DNA of 46,859 bases from a virus: positions 1 to 46,859 of IMG/VR virus record IMGVR_UViG_3300032731_000599; one strand, given 5' to 3'. Positions 39,336 through 46,859 of this stretch are shown here, piece after piece. The position numbers were made by a program, and so were the translations under genes. The first letter of the stretch is position 1. Each line of letters starts with the position of its first letter. The notes under the pieces are model-generated. The model had not been told where the DNA came from and searched no databases. It saw nothing but the letters and a program-made list of their open reading frames with translations.

Positions 39336-42248
39336 ATGAAAATAAAACACATATTATTAACTGCCACTATATTAGGTCTAATAATATCTGGTGGTTTAGG
39401 AATAAACTCATTAAGGCAATCTGCTCCAAGTGAGGGTGGCTTGGTTGGCTATTGGACTTTAGCTGAAAGTGATTTATATACTGCTGGTATCTTTCAAGAT
39501 ATGAGTGGCAATGGAAATAATGGAACTTCTGCTAATGCTCCTGTATATACTAAAGACCAAGCTGGAGTTCCTAATCAAGCAATGACTTTTAATGGAAGTA
39601 CTGATTATGTAACATTAGGTTCAAGTGTTGTTTTAGATAAAGATAATGCTTCTTTATCATTTTGGATTAATCCGACTTTAGATTCAACAGATATTATAAT
39701 AGGAAAAAGTGATGATAAATATCAATCTTATATAAAACTTGTTGATACTGGAGAGGTTTATGGAGAAACAAATACTAATACAGATGATTTTAGGAGTACT
39801 ACAACAATTTCTGCTGACGTATGGACTAATGTAATTTTAGTATTTGATAGTGGAACTTATTATTTTTATTTTAATGGAATTCAAGTAAGTTCAGGTAGTG
39901 TTTCAGATGATTTAACTTTTAATTGGATTGGTAAAAGTATGGATGATTACTCAGCTGCTATTTTTGATGGCTCACTCTCTGACATAATGATTTATTCCTC
40001 AGCTCTAACAGCAGATGAAGTATCTAAACTTTACTTAGCTGGGCGGACAACTGCGAGGGTTAAGGTGGATGCTTGTCCTACAGATATGGTTTATGTTGGT
40101 CACGATTGGACTTGGCAAGGAACACATTGGACACAAGAATATTTTTGTATTGATAAATACGAGGCGTCAAATGGCGGAGGGGCTTATTATGTAGATATGA
40201 ACGGTGATGGTGATACAGCAGATACAGCGGTTAATGTTTATGGTGATGGCACGACTTTTAATGAAACAACGCCAACAGCAAAAGCAGTTTCTGTTTATAA
40301 CGCTACACCTTGGGTTTCTATCAATCAAGTTAATGCCAAAGCCGCTTGTATGGCAGCAGGCAAACATTTGGCGACAAATTACGAAATGCTTTTAGCAGCC
40401 AAAGGAACCCCTGACCTGGGCTCTGGCTGGGGAGCTAATGACTGTCAGGTTAATTATAACTGGGATTCTCAGCCCGGTCTTACTGGTTCAGGTTCAAATT
40501 GTGTTTCTGATGCTGGAGCTTATGATTTAATCGGTAATGTTTGGGAGTGGACTGATAATGTAATTGTAGATAATGCCCATCCAGCTACTGGGGCGTCTTT
40601 ACCAGGCACAAATCTTATTACTGGGTTAGATGTTTATGGTTTGCCAACCTCAACTGATGGTTCTGGTTCGGATGATTACAATTATGACAAGTTCTGGATT
40701 ACTGTTACTGGTTATCGCGGCTTTCTCCGCGGTGGCGGTTGGACCGGTGGCTCGAATGCGGGGCTGTTTGCTCTGTTCCTCCTCTATGCTCCGTCTAGCA
40801 CGAACAGCGCCCTTGGCTTTCGGTGCGCTCTTACTATTCCTCCTGCTATAACTCCTAAACTACAAAAAGGTTTAATACTTGATATGCCTTTGAATAGTTT
40901 ATATACAGAAGCAGGGGGGGAATTAAGTTCAGGGTTATTGATAGTTGGACATAAATATATTATAACGGCGAGAACAGACGGTGATTTTACAGCAGTTGGC
41001 AGTCCTGATAATAATGTTGGCACAAAGTTTTCAGCAAGTGCTACTGGTGCAGGATTATTAGATGCTGGAGATAAAGTCAAAGAACTTGACGGCACTACTA
41101 AAGACCGAACACCTTATGGAAATGACGGAACTGTAAGCGGTGCTACTATTAAATATGATGGTTTAGTAAATGCTGGTGCTGGGATAGCTTATATAAATCA
41201 AGATAAGGCGTATGGGACTTGGGAGTTTGATGTTAATAAAGGTGGGGCTGATGATATTTTAACTATAATTTTTATAAATGATAACATTGAAACATTTACC
41301 TCTAATAAAAATTCATATTATTTTCAAATATATAGTAATGAAGCATTATATTTTAGTAGATATTCTGAAGGTAGTGAACAATCGCTATTTTATACTGCAG
41401 CTTCTTACATAGCAATCAACACAGATTATCGTATTAAAATAACTCGTTCACTCGCAGGAGTATTCACTGTTTATATAAAAGGTGGAACTTTTGGTTGGGA
41501 TAGTTGGACAACCGTTAGTGTAGCTGGTGGTTCAGGAACTAATCCTGTAACTGACAACACTTATACAACTTCAAATTACTTCATAGCTGACCTTGATAAC
41601 ACAGACACAATTTCTAATTTGCGTATTGATTCAAAAAGAATAAGTTTAGCAAAAGCTGTTCAAAGCACAGGGACTTGGACATTAACAGGTGGGGCTTATG
41701 ATTTCACAACAGATGACTATATTTCAATAACTGATACTGACCTTTTAAGTTTTGGAGATGGAACAGATGATAGTCCTTTTAGTGTTAGTGCTTGGGTTAA
41801 TATGGATGATGCTACTGATTTTAAGATAGCAAGTAAGGGTGTTTATAATACTGATGGAGAGTGGAGACTTGAAACCGCAGGTGATGATAAAATTGCATTT
41901 AATTTATTTGACGAAAGTGTTGCATCTACACTTCAATATGTTTATTATAATACTCCATTAACTGCTTATGAGGGACAATGGATACATTTGGTTGCAACTT
42001 ATAATGGTGTAGGTGGAGTTGACGCTCACGATGGAATGAATATATATATTGATGGTGTTTTAATAGATATTTTAAGGGGGGTAGCTGGAACTTATGTAGC
42101 AATGGAAAACCTAACCCACGATGTATGGATAGGAAGATACAGCACAACTTATGCTAACGGACAAATATCAGGGCTTAAGATATATAATAGGGAGCTTAGT
42201 TCTACAGAAATAGAATACCTTTATTCAGCTAATAAATTCAAATACTAA
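39336..42248 (+). CDS. DGR target protein 2: LamG - C-type lectin (FGE-sulfatase) - LamG adhesin
   Basis: This 970-residue protein begins with a hydrophobic signal or anchor (ILLTATILGLIISGGLGI). It continues with a LamG domain (about 35-230, LVGYWTLAESD ... LYLAGR). An FGE-sulfatase/C-type-lectin domain (about 247-500) carries CIDKYEAS, GKHLATNYEML and YDLIGNVWEWTDN. A second LamG-like domain runs from about residue 790 to the end. The DGR variable region (40719-40830) codes for residues 462-498. It is thus in the middle rather than at the C-terminus, which is uncommon. Likely a diversified surface or tail adhesin. Located with virion genes, but exported by its signal. Confidence 0.85.
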   Translation: MKIKHILLTATILGLIISGGLGINSLRQSAPSEGGLVGYWTLAESDLYTAGIFQDMSGNGNNGTSANAPVYTKDQAGVPNQAMTFNGSTDYVTLGSSVVLDKDNASLSFWINPTLDSTDIIIGKSDDKYQSYIKLVDTGEVYGETNTNTDDFRSTTTISADVWTNVILVFDSGTYYFYFNGIQVSSGSVSDDLTFNWIGKSMDDYSAAIFDGSLSDIMIYSSALTADEVSKLYLAGRTTARVKVDACPTDMVYVGHDWTWQGTHWTQEYFCIDKYEASNGGGAYYVDMNGDGDTADTAVNVYGDGTTFNETTPTAKAVSVYNATPWVSINQVNAKAACMAAGKHLATNYEMLLAAKGTPDLGSGWGANDCQVNYNWDSQPGLTGSGSNCVSDAGAYDLIGNVWEWTDNVIVDNAHPATGASLPGTNLITGLDVYGLPTSTDGSGSDDYNYDKFWITVTGYRGFLRGGGWTGGSNAGLFALFLLYAPSSTNSALGFRCALTIPPAITPKLQKGLILDMPLNSLYTEAGGELSSGLLIVGHKYIITARTDGDFTAVGSPDNNVGTKFSASATGAGLLDAGDKVKELDGTTKDRTPYGNDGTVSGATIKYDGLVNAGAGIAYINQDKAYGTWEFDVNKGGADDILTIIFINDNIETFTSNKNSYYFQIYSNEALYFSRYSEGSEQSLFYTAASYIAINTDYRIKITRSLAGVFTVYIKGGTFGWDSWTTVSVAGGSGTNPVTDNTYTTSNYFIADLDNTDTISNLRIDSKRISLAKAVQSTGTWTLTGGAYDFTTDDYISITDTDLLSFGDGTDDSPFSVSAWVNMDDATDFKIASKGVYNTDGEWRLETAGDDKIAFNLFDESVASTLQYVYYNTPLTAYEGQWIHLVATYNGVGGVDAHDGMNIYIDGVLIDILRGVAGTYVAMENLTHDVWIGRYSTTYANGQISGLKIYNRELSSTEIEYLYSANKFKY
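40719..40830 (+). other. DGR variable region 2 (VR2)
   Basis: 112 bp matching 19122-19233 at 93 positions without gaps. All 19 differences are at codon positions 1 or 2 of the proposed AAY/AYT-type template codons. The flanking sequences outside the 112 bp are unrelated, so the boundaries of exchange are sharp. The region is GC-rich with codons rare elsewhere in the phage. Confidence 0.88.
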
Positions 42249-42496
42249 TGGATATCAAAGATTTAATCATTATTGCTGTAGGGGGATTAACAATACTAAG
42301 GTTCGCTTTAGATATGTTTGGGACTAGTAAGAATGTAAATGCAGAACAGGATACTAAGATTGCTTTGTTGGAGCAGAAATTTGACTTTATAAAAGACGAA
42401 CTCAAAGAAGTAAATACTAAATTAGATAATCATATAGAACATATATCACTTGATATAGGATATATAAAAGAAAATTTAATTCGTTTAAATAAATAA
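42248..42496 (+). CDS. Membrane-anchored coiled-coil protein (lysis-region, XhlA-like)
   Basis: This 82-residue protein has one N-terminal membrane helix (LIIIAVGGLTILRFALDMF) followed by a coiled coil (QDTKIALLEQKFDFIKDELK). The layout resembles XhlA-type holin accessory proteins, which assist a small holin. It is the first of three membrane-protein genes. The start overlaps the end of the adhesin gene (TAATGG). Confidence 0.55.
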   Translation: MDIKDLIIIAVGGLTILRFALDMFGTSKNVNAEQDTKIALLEQKFDFIKDELKEVNTKLDNHIEHISLDIGYIKENLIRLNK

Positions 42497-42498
42497 AT

Positions 42499-42738
42499 AT
42501 GGACAGATTATTACAATCGTCAGCTAATCCCAAAAAGTTAGCTACAACAGTTGTTGGTTTTCTAACAGCTTTAATCCCAGTTTTAGTTATATTATTCTCT
42601 GCTATCGGGCTTAATATAGGGACTGCAGAAATATCAGAAGTTATAGCTCAAATAGGTATTGTTATTTCGTCTGCCTTAATTGCTTTTGGATTAGGCAGAA
42701 AACTTTACTTTACTATCAAAGCATTATTCGTTAAATAA
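42499..42738 (+). CDS. Putative holin, two membrane segments
   Basis: This 79-residue protein has two hydrophobic helices (VVGFLTALIPVLVILFSAI and IAQIGIVISSALIAFGLG) and short charged ends, the size and topology of small holins. Its place between the XhlA-like gene and another membrane protein, in the same direction and 2 bp from the neighbour, supports a lysis role. The amidase lysin is encoded 17 kb downstream around the circle at 13213. Confidence 0.6.
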   Translation: MDRLLQSSANPKKLATTVVGFLTALIPVLVILFSAIGLNIGTAEISEVIAQIGIVISSALIAFGLGRKLYFTIKALFVK

Positions 42739-42744
42739 ACAAAT

Positions 42745-43119
42745 ATGTCTTTAAAAGAAACAATAAACAAATTAAAAGTTAAGATTGCTTCAATATTAGG
42801 TATTACTATTTTAGCCGTAGGTGGCGTGACTATAAATGTGAATATTCAGACAGAGCAGTTTTATGAAGACTTGGCTAATGGGAAACTTGAGGTTAATATT
42901 TTTAATCAAGGAGCTTATAAGGAGGTTGCTAATGGCTTAGCTGACAAAATGGATGCTTATTTATTGGGAGGAGAACCTATGAGTTATCAGGCTGTGCAAA
43001 TATATTTAAAGATGGTCAGTAAAGAAGCAGGAAAAGACGATGGTTGGACATTGAAATCAAGTACCCAAGAGGAATTTTTACAAGAAATGAATGATAAATT
43101 AAAAAAATCTATTAAATAA
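42745..43119 (+). CDS. Membrane-anchored protein, 124 aa
   Basis: One N-terminal membrane helix (IASILGITILAVGGVTINV) is followed by a soluble, helical domain of about 85 residues (EVANGLADKMDAYLLGGEPM). It could be an anchored lysis accessory or a spanin-like protein, but no lipobox or Pro-rich spanin feature is visible. It continues the membrane cluster. Confidence 0.5.
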   Translation: MSLKETINKLKVKIASILGITILAVGGVTINVNIQTEQFYEDLANGKLEVNIFNQGAYKEVANGLADKMDAYLLGGEPMSYQAVQIYLKMVSKEAGKDDGWTLKSSTQEEFLQEMNDKLKKSIK

Positions 43120-43126
43120 TAATTTT

Positions 43127-44509
43127 ATGGCTGAAAAAGCGTTACAAAAACCATCGATAATTGAGGTTATTGGGGAATTTATAAGAATTGCTCATCCTAT
43201 TATAAGTGGCAATATCCAAACTCGCCTAGCTACTTCTCTTGCTGCTGCAGGAACAGCTCTTAGTGTTTTAGATAGCAATGGTTTTACTGATGCTGATGAT
43301 GTTCTATTTGGAGCAGTTGGAGATACTAAAACTGAAGCAGGGGTTATAAATGGAGCTGTTTCTATTGGAACTTCTATTACAGTTGCAAATTCAAATGATT
43401 TCGCGCATGAACTTAATTGTCCTTTTATTAAACTTAATGAGGACCAGATTACTATATTTGATGCTGCTGACGATAGCGAGATAGCTACCATAAATATCCA
43501 ATGGGATAAGGATTATACTGAATATGAAATTGCTGCTGCCGATCAGTCAGACACCGGCTACTATGTCAAGTTTACTGATGGCACAAATGTTGGAGAAGCT
43601 TCTGATACTGTCACTTCAGCTGGGTTAGCTGATAACTCAGTTTATAATTTAGTTACTTCAGGGCTTGATTTGATAGATGAAGAGTTAGGTGGCAAATTTA
43701 GCAATTCTTGGGCTGTTAGAACTGCTAACAACTGTCAGGATGCTATTACTCACTATGTTAGAAAAACTAGAGCAGGGGTTGATATAGTTAAGAATTGGAG
43801 CTTTGAGCTAGCAGAAGATGATACTTCTATCTCCTTAACTGAAAATGAAAATAAATATGCTTTATCCGGGCTTTCTTTTGATTTAAAGCAAGAAGACACA
43901 AAGCGATCTATCCAAAGCGTTAAAATTGGTTCAAAACAGCTCACTTATATTGACATCGATGAATATGACCGCTTAATGGAAAATACCGTTAAAACAGCTG
44001 TCAAAACTGCAATAACAGCTGCTGATACTGAAATAGTATTAGACGATACCTATGAACTATCAGAAACTGGTGTTGTTTATATAGGAGCTGATGCTATTTC
44101 ATATACGGGCAATACAGAGGCTACGGGTACTCTCACAGGTTGCACTGACGTTGATAACAGTCACAGCGTTGATGCTACTGTCTGGCAAAACGTTAGTCCA
44201 ACATTACCTACTAAATATACAATCTTTAATGGTAATCTTTATTTGGATGCTCCAGTTGACACTGATTATGTAGGCTACAAATTAAAAATAAGGGGTTTAC
44301 AGATACTCGCAAGGTTTGCTGATTTAAGCGATACTGCCGATATCAAGTTTTACAACTTGTTTCATTACTTCATTGCTGCTAGAGGAGAGTTCAAAAAAGG
44401 CAATATAGAAGAAGGTAATTATTGGATGAACGAATTTAAGAGCGCTATAAAGAAAGAAGCTTTGCGTGACTCAACGCCAATTTTGGAAGAATTTATTTAT
44501 AAATCTTAG
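43127..44509 (+). CDS. Virion neck/tail structural protein, 460 aa
   Basis: This protein has beta-rich N-terminal two thirds, with a fibronectin- or Ig-like section (VKTAITAADTEIVLDDTYEL), and a helical end (KFYNLFHYFIAARGEFKKGN). It comes just before the beta-propeller tail-hub gene. No direct family match is recognised; a podovirus neck or adaptor protein is a reasonable inference. Confidence 0.6.
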   Translation: MAEKALQKPSIIEVIGEFIRIAHPIISGNIQTRLATSLAAAGTALSVLDSNGFTDADDVLFGAVGDTKTEAGVINGAVSIGTSITVANSNDFAHELNCPFIKLNEDQITIFDAADDSEIATINIQWDKDYTEYEIAAADQSDTGYYVKFTDGTNVGEASDTVTSAGLADNSVYNLVTSGLDLIDEELGGKFSNSWAVRTANNCQDAITHYVRKTRAGVDIVKNWSFELAEDDTSISLTENENKYALSGLSFDLKQEDTKRSIQSVKIGSKQLTYIDIDEYDRLMENTVKTAVKTAITAADTEIVLDDTYELSETGVVYIGADAISYTGNTEATGTLTGCTDVDNSHSVDATVWQNVSPTLPTKYTIFNGNLYLDAPVDTDYVGYKLKIRGLQILARFADLSDTADIKFYNLFHYFIAARGEFKKGNIEEGNYWMNEFKSAIKKEALRDSTPILEEFIYKS

Positions 44510-44512
44510 GTT

Positions 44513-45964
44513 ATGATAAAAAACTATATCCATTTTTTAGGGGGAGCTCAATATTCTACTTCACCTTTTCTTATAGGAGAAAGCGAGCTAAGCCTAATGT
44601 CGAATGTTAACGTGACTTATAAACTCGGGGCTATACTTAAGTCGTTAGGCTATAAGCAGGTGGGAGGAGCATTAGATGCTAAGCCTATTACTGGTTTGCA
44701 TAATTTTAGACAAAGCTCATCTATCCAAAAAATGTTAGCTACTTGCAATAATGCTGCAGGAACTAATTTAACCTTGCAATATAATAATGCTGGAACTTGG
44801 ACTGATATAGTATTAACTGGTGCTTGGGATGGCTTTGAAGATACAAAGGTAGAGATGGAAGATTTTATAGGCTATTGTTTTATGGTTGGCTATGATTCAA
44901 CCGATGACGTCTGGTTGCCATTCAGTTCTTTAACAGGAACTACTTTTTCAACTTCTACAAATGTAGATGCTGATTTGAAAGCTAAATATATTAAAAGGTA
45001 CAGAGATAGGCTTTATGTAGCTAATTTGTATGACGGTGGAGCTTTGCCTTACAGGGTTGGAATATCTGATTTGCCATCAGGGGATACATTAGCTTGGACT
45101 GAATATCAAGCAGACACAGGCTGGATAGATGTTGATTATTCAGAAGCTATTACTGGTTTAGGTTCTAATTGGGATAGATTATTTATTTTTACAGATTATT
45201 CTGCCTATATGTATGACCAAGTTAGCAAAAAGAAAGTTTGGGATATTGGCTGTTGCAACCATAGAACTATTAAAAACTTGGGAGCTCATATGATATGGGC
45301 TAACAGAGATGGTGTCTGGGATTCTACTAGCGGCAGACCTATAAATATTGCTGGAAGAATTATTGATTTTATAAAAGCAGGAACACCTGACTTTGCTGAA
45401 GTGATAGACCAAGAATATTGGCTCCATGTAGGAACAGTTACAGTTAATGGGGTTGTATATTCAAATGCTACTGTAATCTATAATTTACAAACTCAAACTT
45501 GGAGAGTAAGAGAATTTGTTCAAGACACGCCAACTATCTTCGCTCGCTATAATTTAAGTGGAGATGATAGGCTTTATATAGGAGTAAATGATGGAGAAGT
45601 TCACGAGATGACTAAGTATTATGATAGCACGCCAGTATATACTGATGATGGAGCTGACATAACTGCTATGTTTGAAACAAAAGCCTTTGACTTTGATCAA
45701 CCAGAAATTCAAAAGAAAATTCAGAAATTAGTTTTCTATGCCGATCGCGCGCAAGGACTTAACCTAAAAGCAATGATAGTTAATAAAGGCAATAGAAACC
45801 TAAATAAGATTGTAGATATTGGTGTTTTAAAAGATTATATTACTTCAAAAACAGTTGGATTAGAAGGACATTTTATTAAAATAGTTGGGACAGAAACCGG
45901 GAAATTGCCATACTGGTCATTCTTTGGCTTTTCTGCAAAGTATGAGCCCAGCACTAAAATTTAG
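44513..45964 (+). CDS. Beta-propeller tail-hub / DNA-stabilisation-like protein
   Basis: This 483-residue protein shows repeated blade-like segments (RYRDRLYVANLYDGG, GSNWDRLFIFTDYSAYMYDQ, ATVIYNLQTQTWRVREF, GDDRLYIGVNDGEVHEM) typical of P22 gp10-type head-closure proteins found in short-tailed phages. Its start MIKNYIHFLGGAQYSTSPF is also typical of that group. The role is to close the head and connect portal to tail. It precedes the tail fibre gene by 2 bp. Confidence 0.7.
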   Translation: MIKNYIHFLGGAQYSTSPFLIGESELSLMSNVNVTYKLGAILKSLGYKQVGGALDAKPITGLHNFRQSSSIQKMLATCNNAAGTNLTLQYNNAGTWTDIVLTGAWDGFEDTKVEMEDFIGYCFMVGYDSTDDVWLPFSSLTGTTFSTSTNVDADLKAKYIKRYRDRLYVANLYDGGALPYRVGISDLPSGDTLAWTEYQADTGWIDVDYSEAITGLGSNWDRLFIFTDYSAYMYDQVSKKKVWDIGCCNHRTIKNLGAHMIWANRDGVWDSTSGRPINIAGRIIDFIKAGTPDFAEVIDQEYWLHVGTVTVNGVVYSNATVIYNLQTQTWRVREFVQDTPTIFARYNLSGDDRLYIGVNDGEVHEMTKYYDSTPVYTDDGADITAMFETKAFDFDQPEIQKKIQKLVFYADRAQGLNLKAMIVNKGNRNLNKIVDIGVLKDYITSKTVGLEGHFIKIVGTETGKLPYWSFFGFSAKYEPSTKI

Positions 45965-45966
45965 AT

Positions 45967-46859
45967 ATGCCATCTTTACAAGATTTAGGTTTTACAATAT
46001 TTAATCATAAGCCATCTGCTTTAGATGATCAGAATGATAATACTGACCAAACTTTTCCGCCTAATGGAATAAGTGGAAATCAATTGGAATGGGTTAGCTT
46101 TAATAAGATTGTTGCAGGTGAAATGAGAGTTAACGAGTCAATGCAGTCAGCTGATTATGTTGCTCTTACTTCTGGCTGGAAGATTTGGAGTGATGCTGAC
46201 GGAGTTGGATATATAGATGCACAAAACATTATAGCTGGCTCTTACATCCAAGTTTTTAGACAAGACGCAGTTCCTACTTCTATTCACATAGGAGATTTAT
46301 GGGTAGATACTGATGATGGCAATAAACTATATGTAGCTCTTTCTGTAGGTGCTGACCAAATAACTGCTGGTGAGTGGGTAGATGCTTCAGATGAAGCTAT
46401 TGCGACTGCTCAGGCGGCTGCTGAAGCTGCACAAGGTGATGCTACAACAGCTCTTGGCGAATTAGACGATATTGCCCTTGATACAAAGATAACACCAGTA
46501 GAGAAGCTTACTGCTAAACCTTTATGGGATGCTATAGTTGCAGAGAAAGCAGATATTGACACGCAAGCAGATACTTATTCTGTCAGCAAGACAGCTTATG
46601 GCACTGCTTATACAAACCTTAACACATATTTGAATACAACTATTACTGTTTTTGACAGTATGACCACAACAACGACTATTACGAGGTCAGCTTGGGATGG
46701 ATTCTGGGAAGCATATTACAACGCTAAAGTAGAGATTTTACAAGCTATTGCTGATGCTACTGCTTTATTAGCTGCTTGGGATGGAGTAACTGGAGCAGAT
46801 AAACCAGAAGATAACGCTGATGTTTCTCCTAACTTTCCAAGCGATGAAAACCTTGTAGG
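45967..46859 (+). CDS. Tail fibre / receptor-binding protein, N-terminal part (continues at base 2)
   Basis: The ATG at 45967 starts the roughly 974-residue protein that crosses the contig join. The first 120 residues are the virion-attachment part (FNHKPSALDDQNDNTDQTF, then WIDAQNII-like beta segments and a GDLWVDTDDGNKLYVA motif). A helical unit (ITPVEKLTAKPLWDAIVAEK ... SAWDGFWEAYYNAKVEILQA) matches a helical repeat domain seen in many tail-tip and fibre proteins. Base 46719 corresponds to base 1 and the codon phase agrees, so the two halves form one gene. Confidence 0.85.
   Translation, partial: MPSLQDLGFTIFNHKPSALDDQNDNTDQTFPPNGISGNQLEWVSFNKIVAGEMRVNESMQSADYVALTSGWKIWSDADGVGYIDAQNIIAGSYIQVFRQDAVPTSIHIGDLWVDTDDGNKLYVALSVGADQITAGEWVDASDEAIATAQAAAEAAQGDATTALGELDDIALDTKITPVEKLTAKPLWDAIVAEKADIDTQADTYSVSKTAYGTAYTNLNTYLNTTITVFDSMTTTTTITRSAWDGFWEAYYNAKVEILQAIADATALLAAWDGVTGADKPEDNADVSPNFPSDENLV
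46719..46859. repeat. Right copy of 141-bp terminal direct repeat
   Basis: Exact copy of bases 1-141. Removing one copy gives a circle of 46,718 bp in which the tail-fibre gene is unbroken. Confidence 0.93.

Overview
The window is one complete circular genome of a tailed phage, opened at an arbitrary point. Bases 1-141 are repeated exactly at 46719-46859, and one tail-fibre gene runs off the right end and continues in frame at the left, so the true unit is about 46,718 bp. Portal, large terminase, a major-capsid-like protein, a beta-propeller tail-hub-like protein and a three-gene ejection-protein-like block are recognisable. I see no tail tube, sheath or long tape-measure gene, so a short-tailed (podovirus-like) particle is most likely. 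The base composition is AT-rich and the ordinary genetic code works (TAA, TAG and TGA all end genes). Most genes lack a Shine-Dalgarno sequence. The host is an uncultivated bacterium that I cannot name. Weak hints (targets of diversity-generating retroelements, leaderless or SD-less genes, E. coli-like promoters) would fit a Patescibacteria-type host, but other phyla, including Bacteroidota, are not excluded.

Layout. The late, rightward block runs from 27764 through the end and round to 13827. It begins with an AbrB/MazE-like DNA-binding protein whose own coding sequence carries five copies of one 10-bp palindrome. It continues with the packaging genes, portal, scaffold-like, decoration-like and capsid genes, then two long fibrous or adhesin proteins with N-terminal export signals, a membrane/lysis cluster (42248-43119), neck and tail-hub proteins, the junction-spanning tail fibre, and three internal virion proteins. 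The last of these is a 2474-residue polyvalent protein with ParB-like and Dam-type methylase regions. An HNH endonuclease and an amidase lysin close the block. The early, rightward block (about 13960-24794) holds a replication-initiator-like protein, a zinc protein with an SSB-like C-terminal tip, many small proteins, a DGR target, a metallophosphoesterase, a cytosine methyltransferase and an endonuclease-rich recombination module. A leftward cluster of very small genes (27020 to 25105) has its own consensus promoter and a terminator.

The most striking system is a split diversity-generating retroelement. Two genes 21 kb apart (18729-19244 and 39336-42248) carry a 112-bp variable region each. 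They differ at 19 positions, all explicable as mutated adenines of one shared template, and are identical at the other 93. There is no reverse transcriptase or template repeat anywhere in the genome. The diversification machinery is therefore presumably supplied in trans by the host or by a co-resident element. The variable regions are GC-rich islands with codons otherwise rare in this phage, which fits an outside template.

Other noteworthy signals are two homologous promoter-leader cassettes, each encoding a 42-residue peptide overlapping the next gene; a pair of intergenic hairpins with different stems but an identical 11-nt loop; inverted repeats flanking a single gene beside the terminase; and a candidate small RNA with its own promoter and terminator. 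No DNA or RNA polymerase, integrase, tRNA or CRISPR array was found, so replication must lean on the host.
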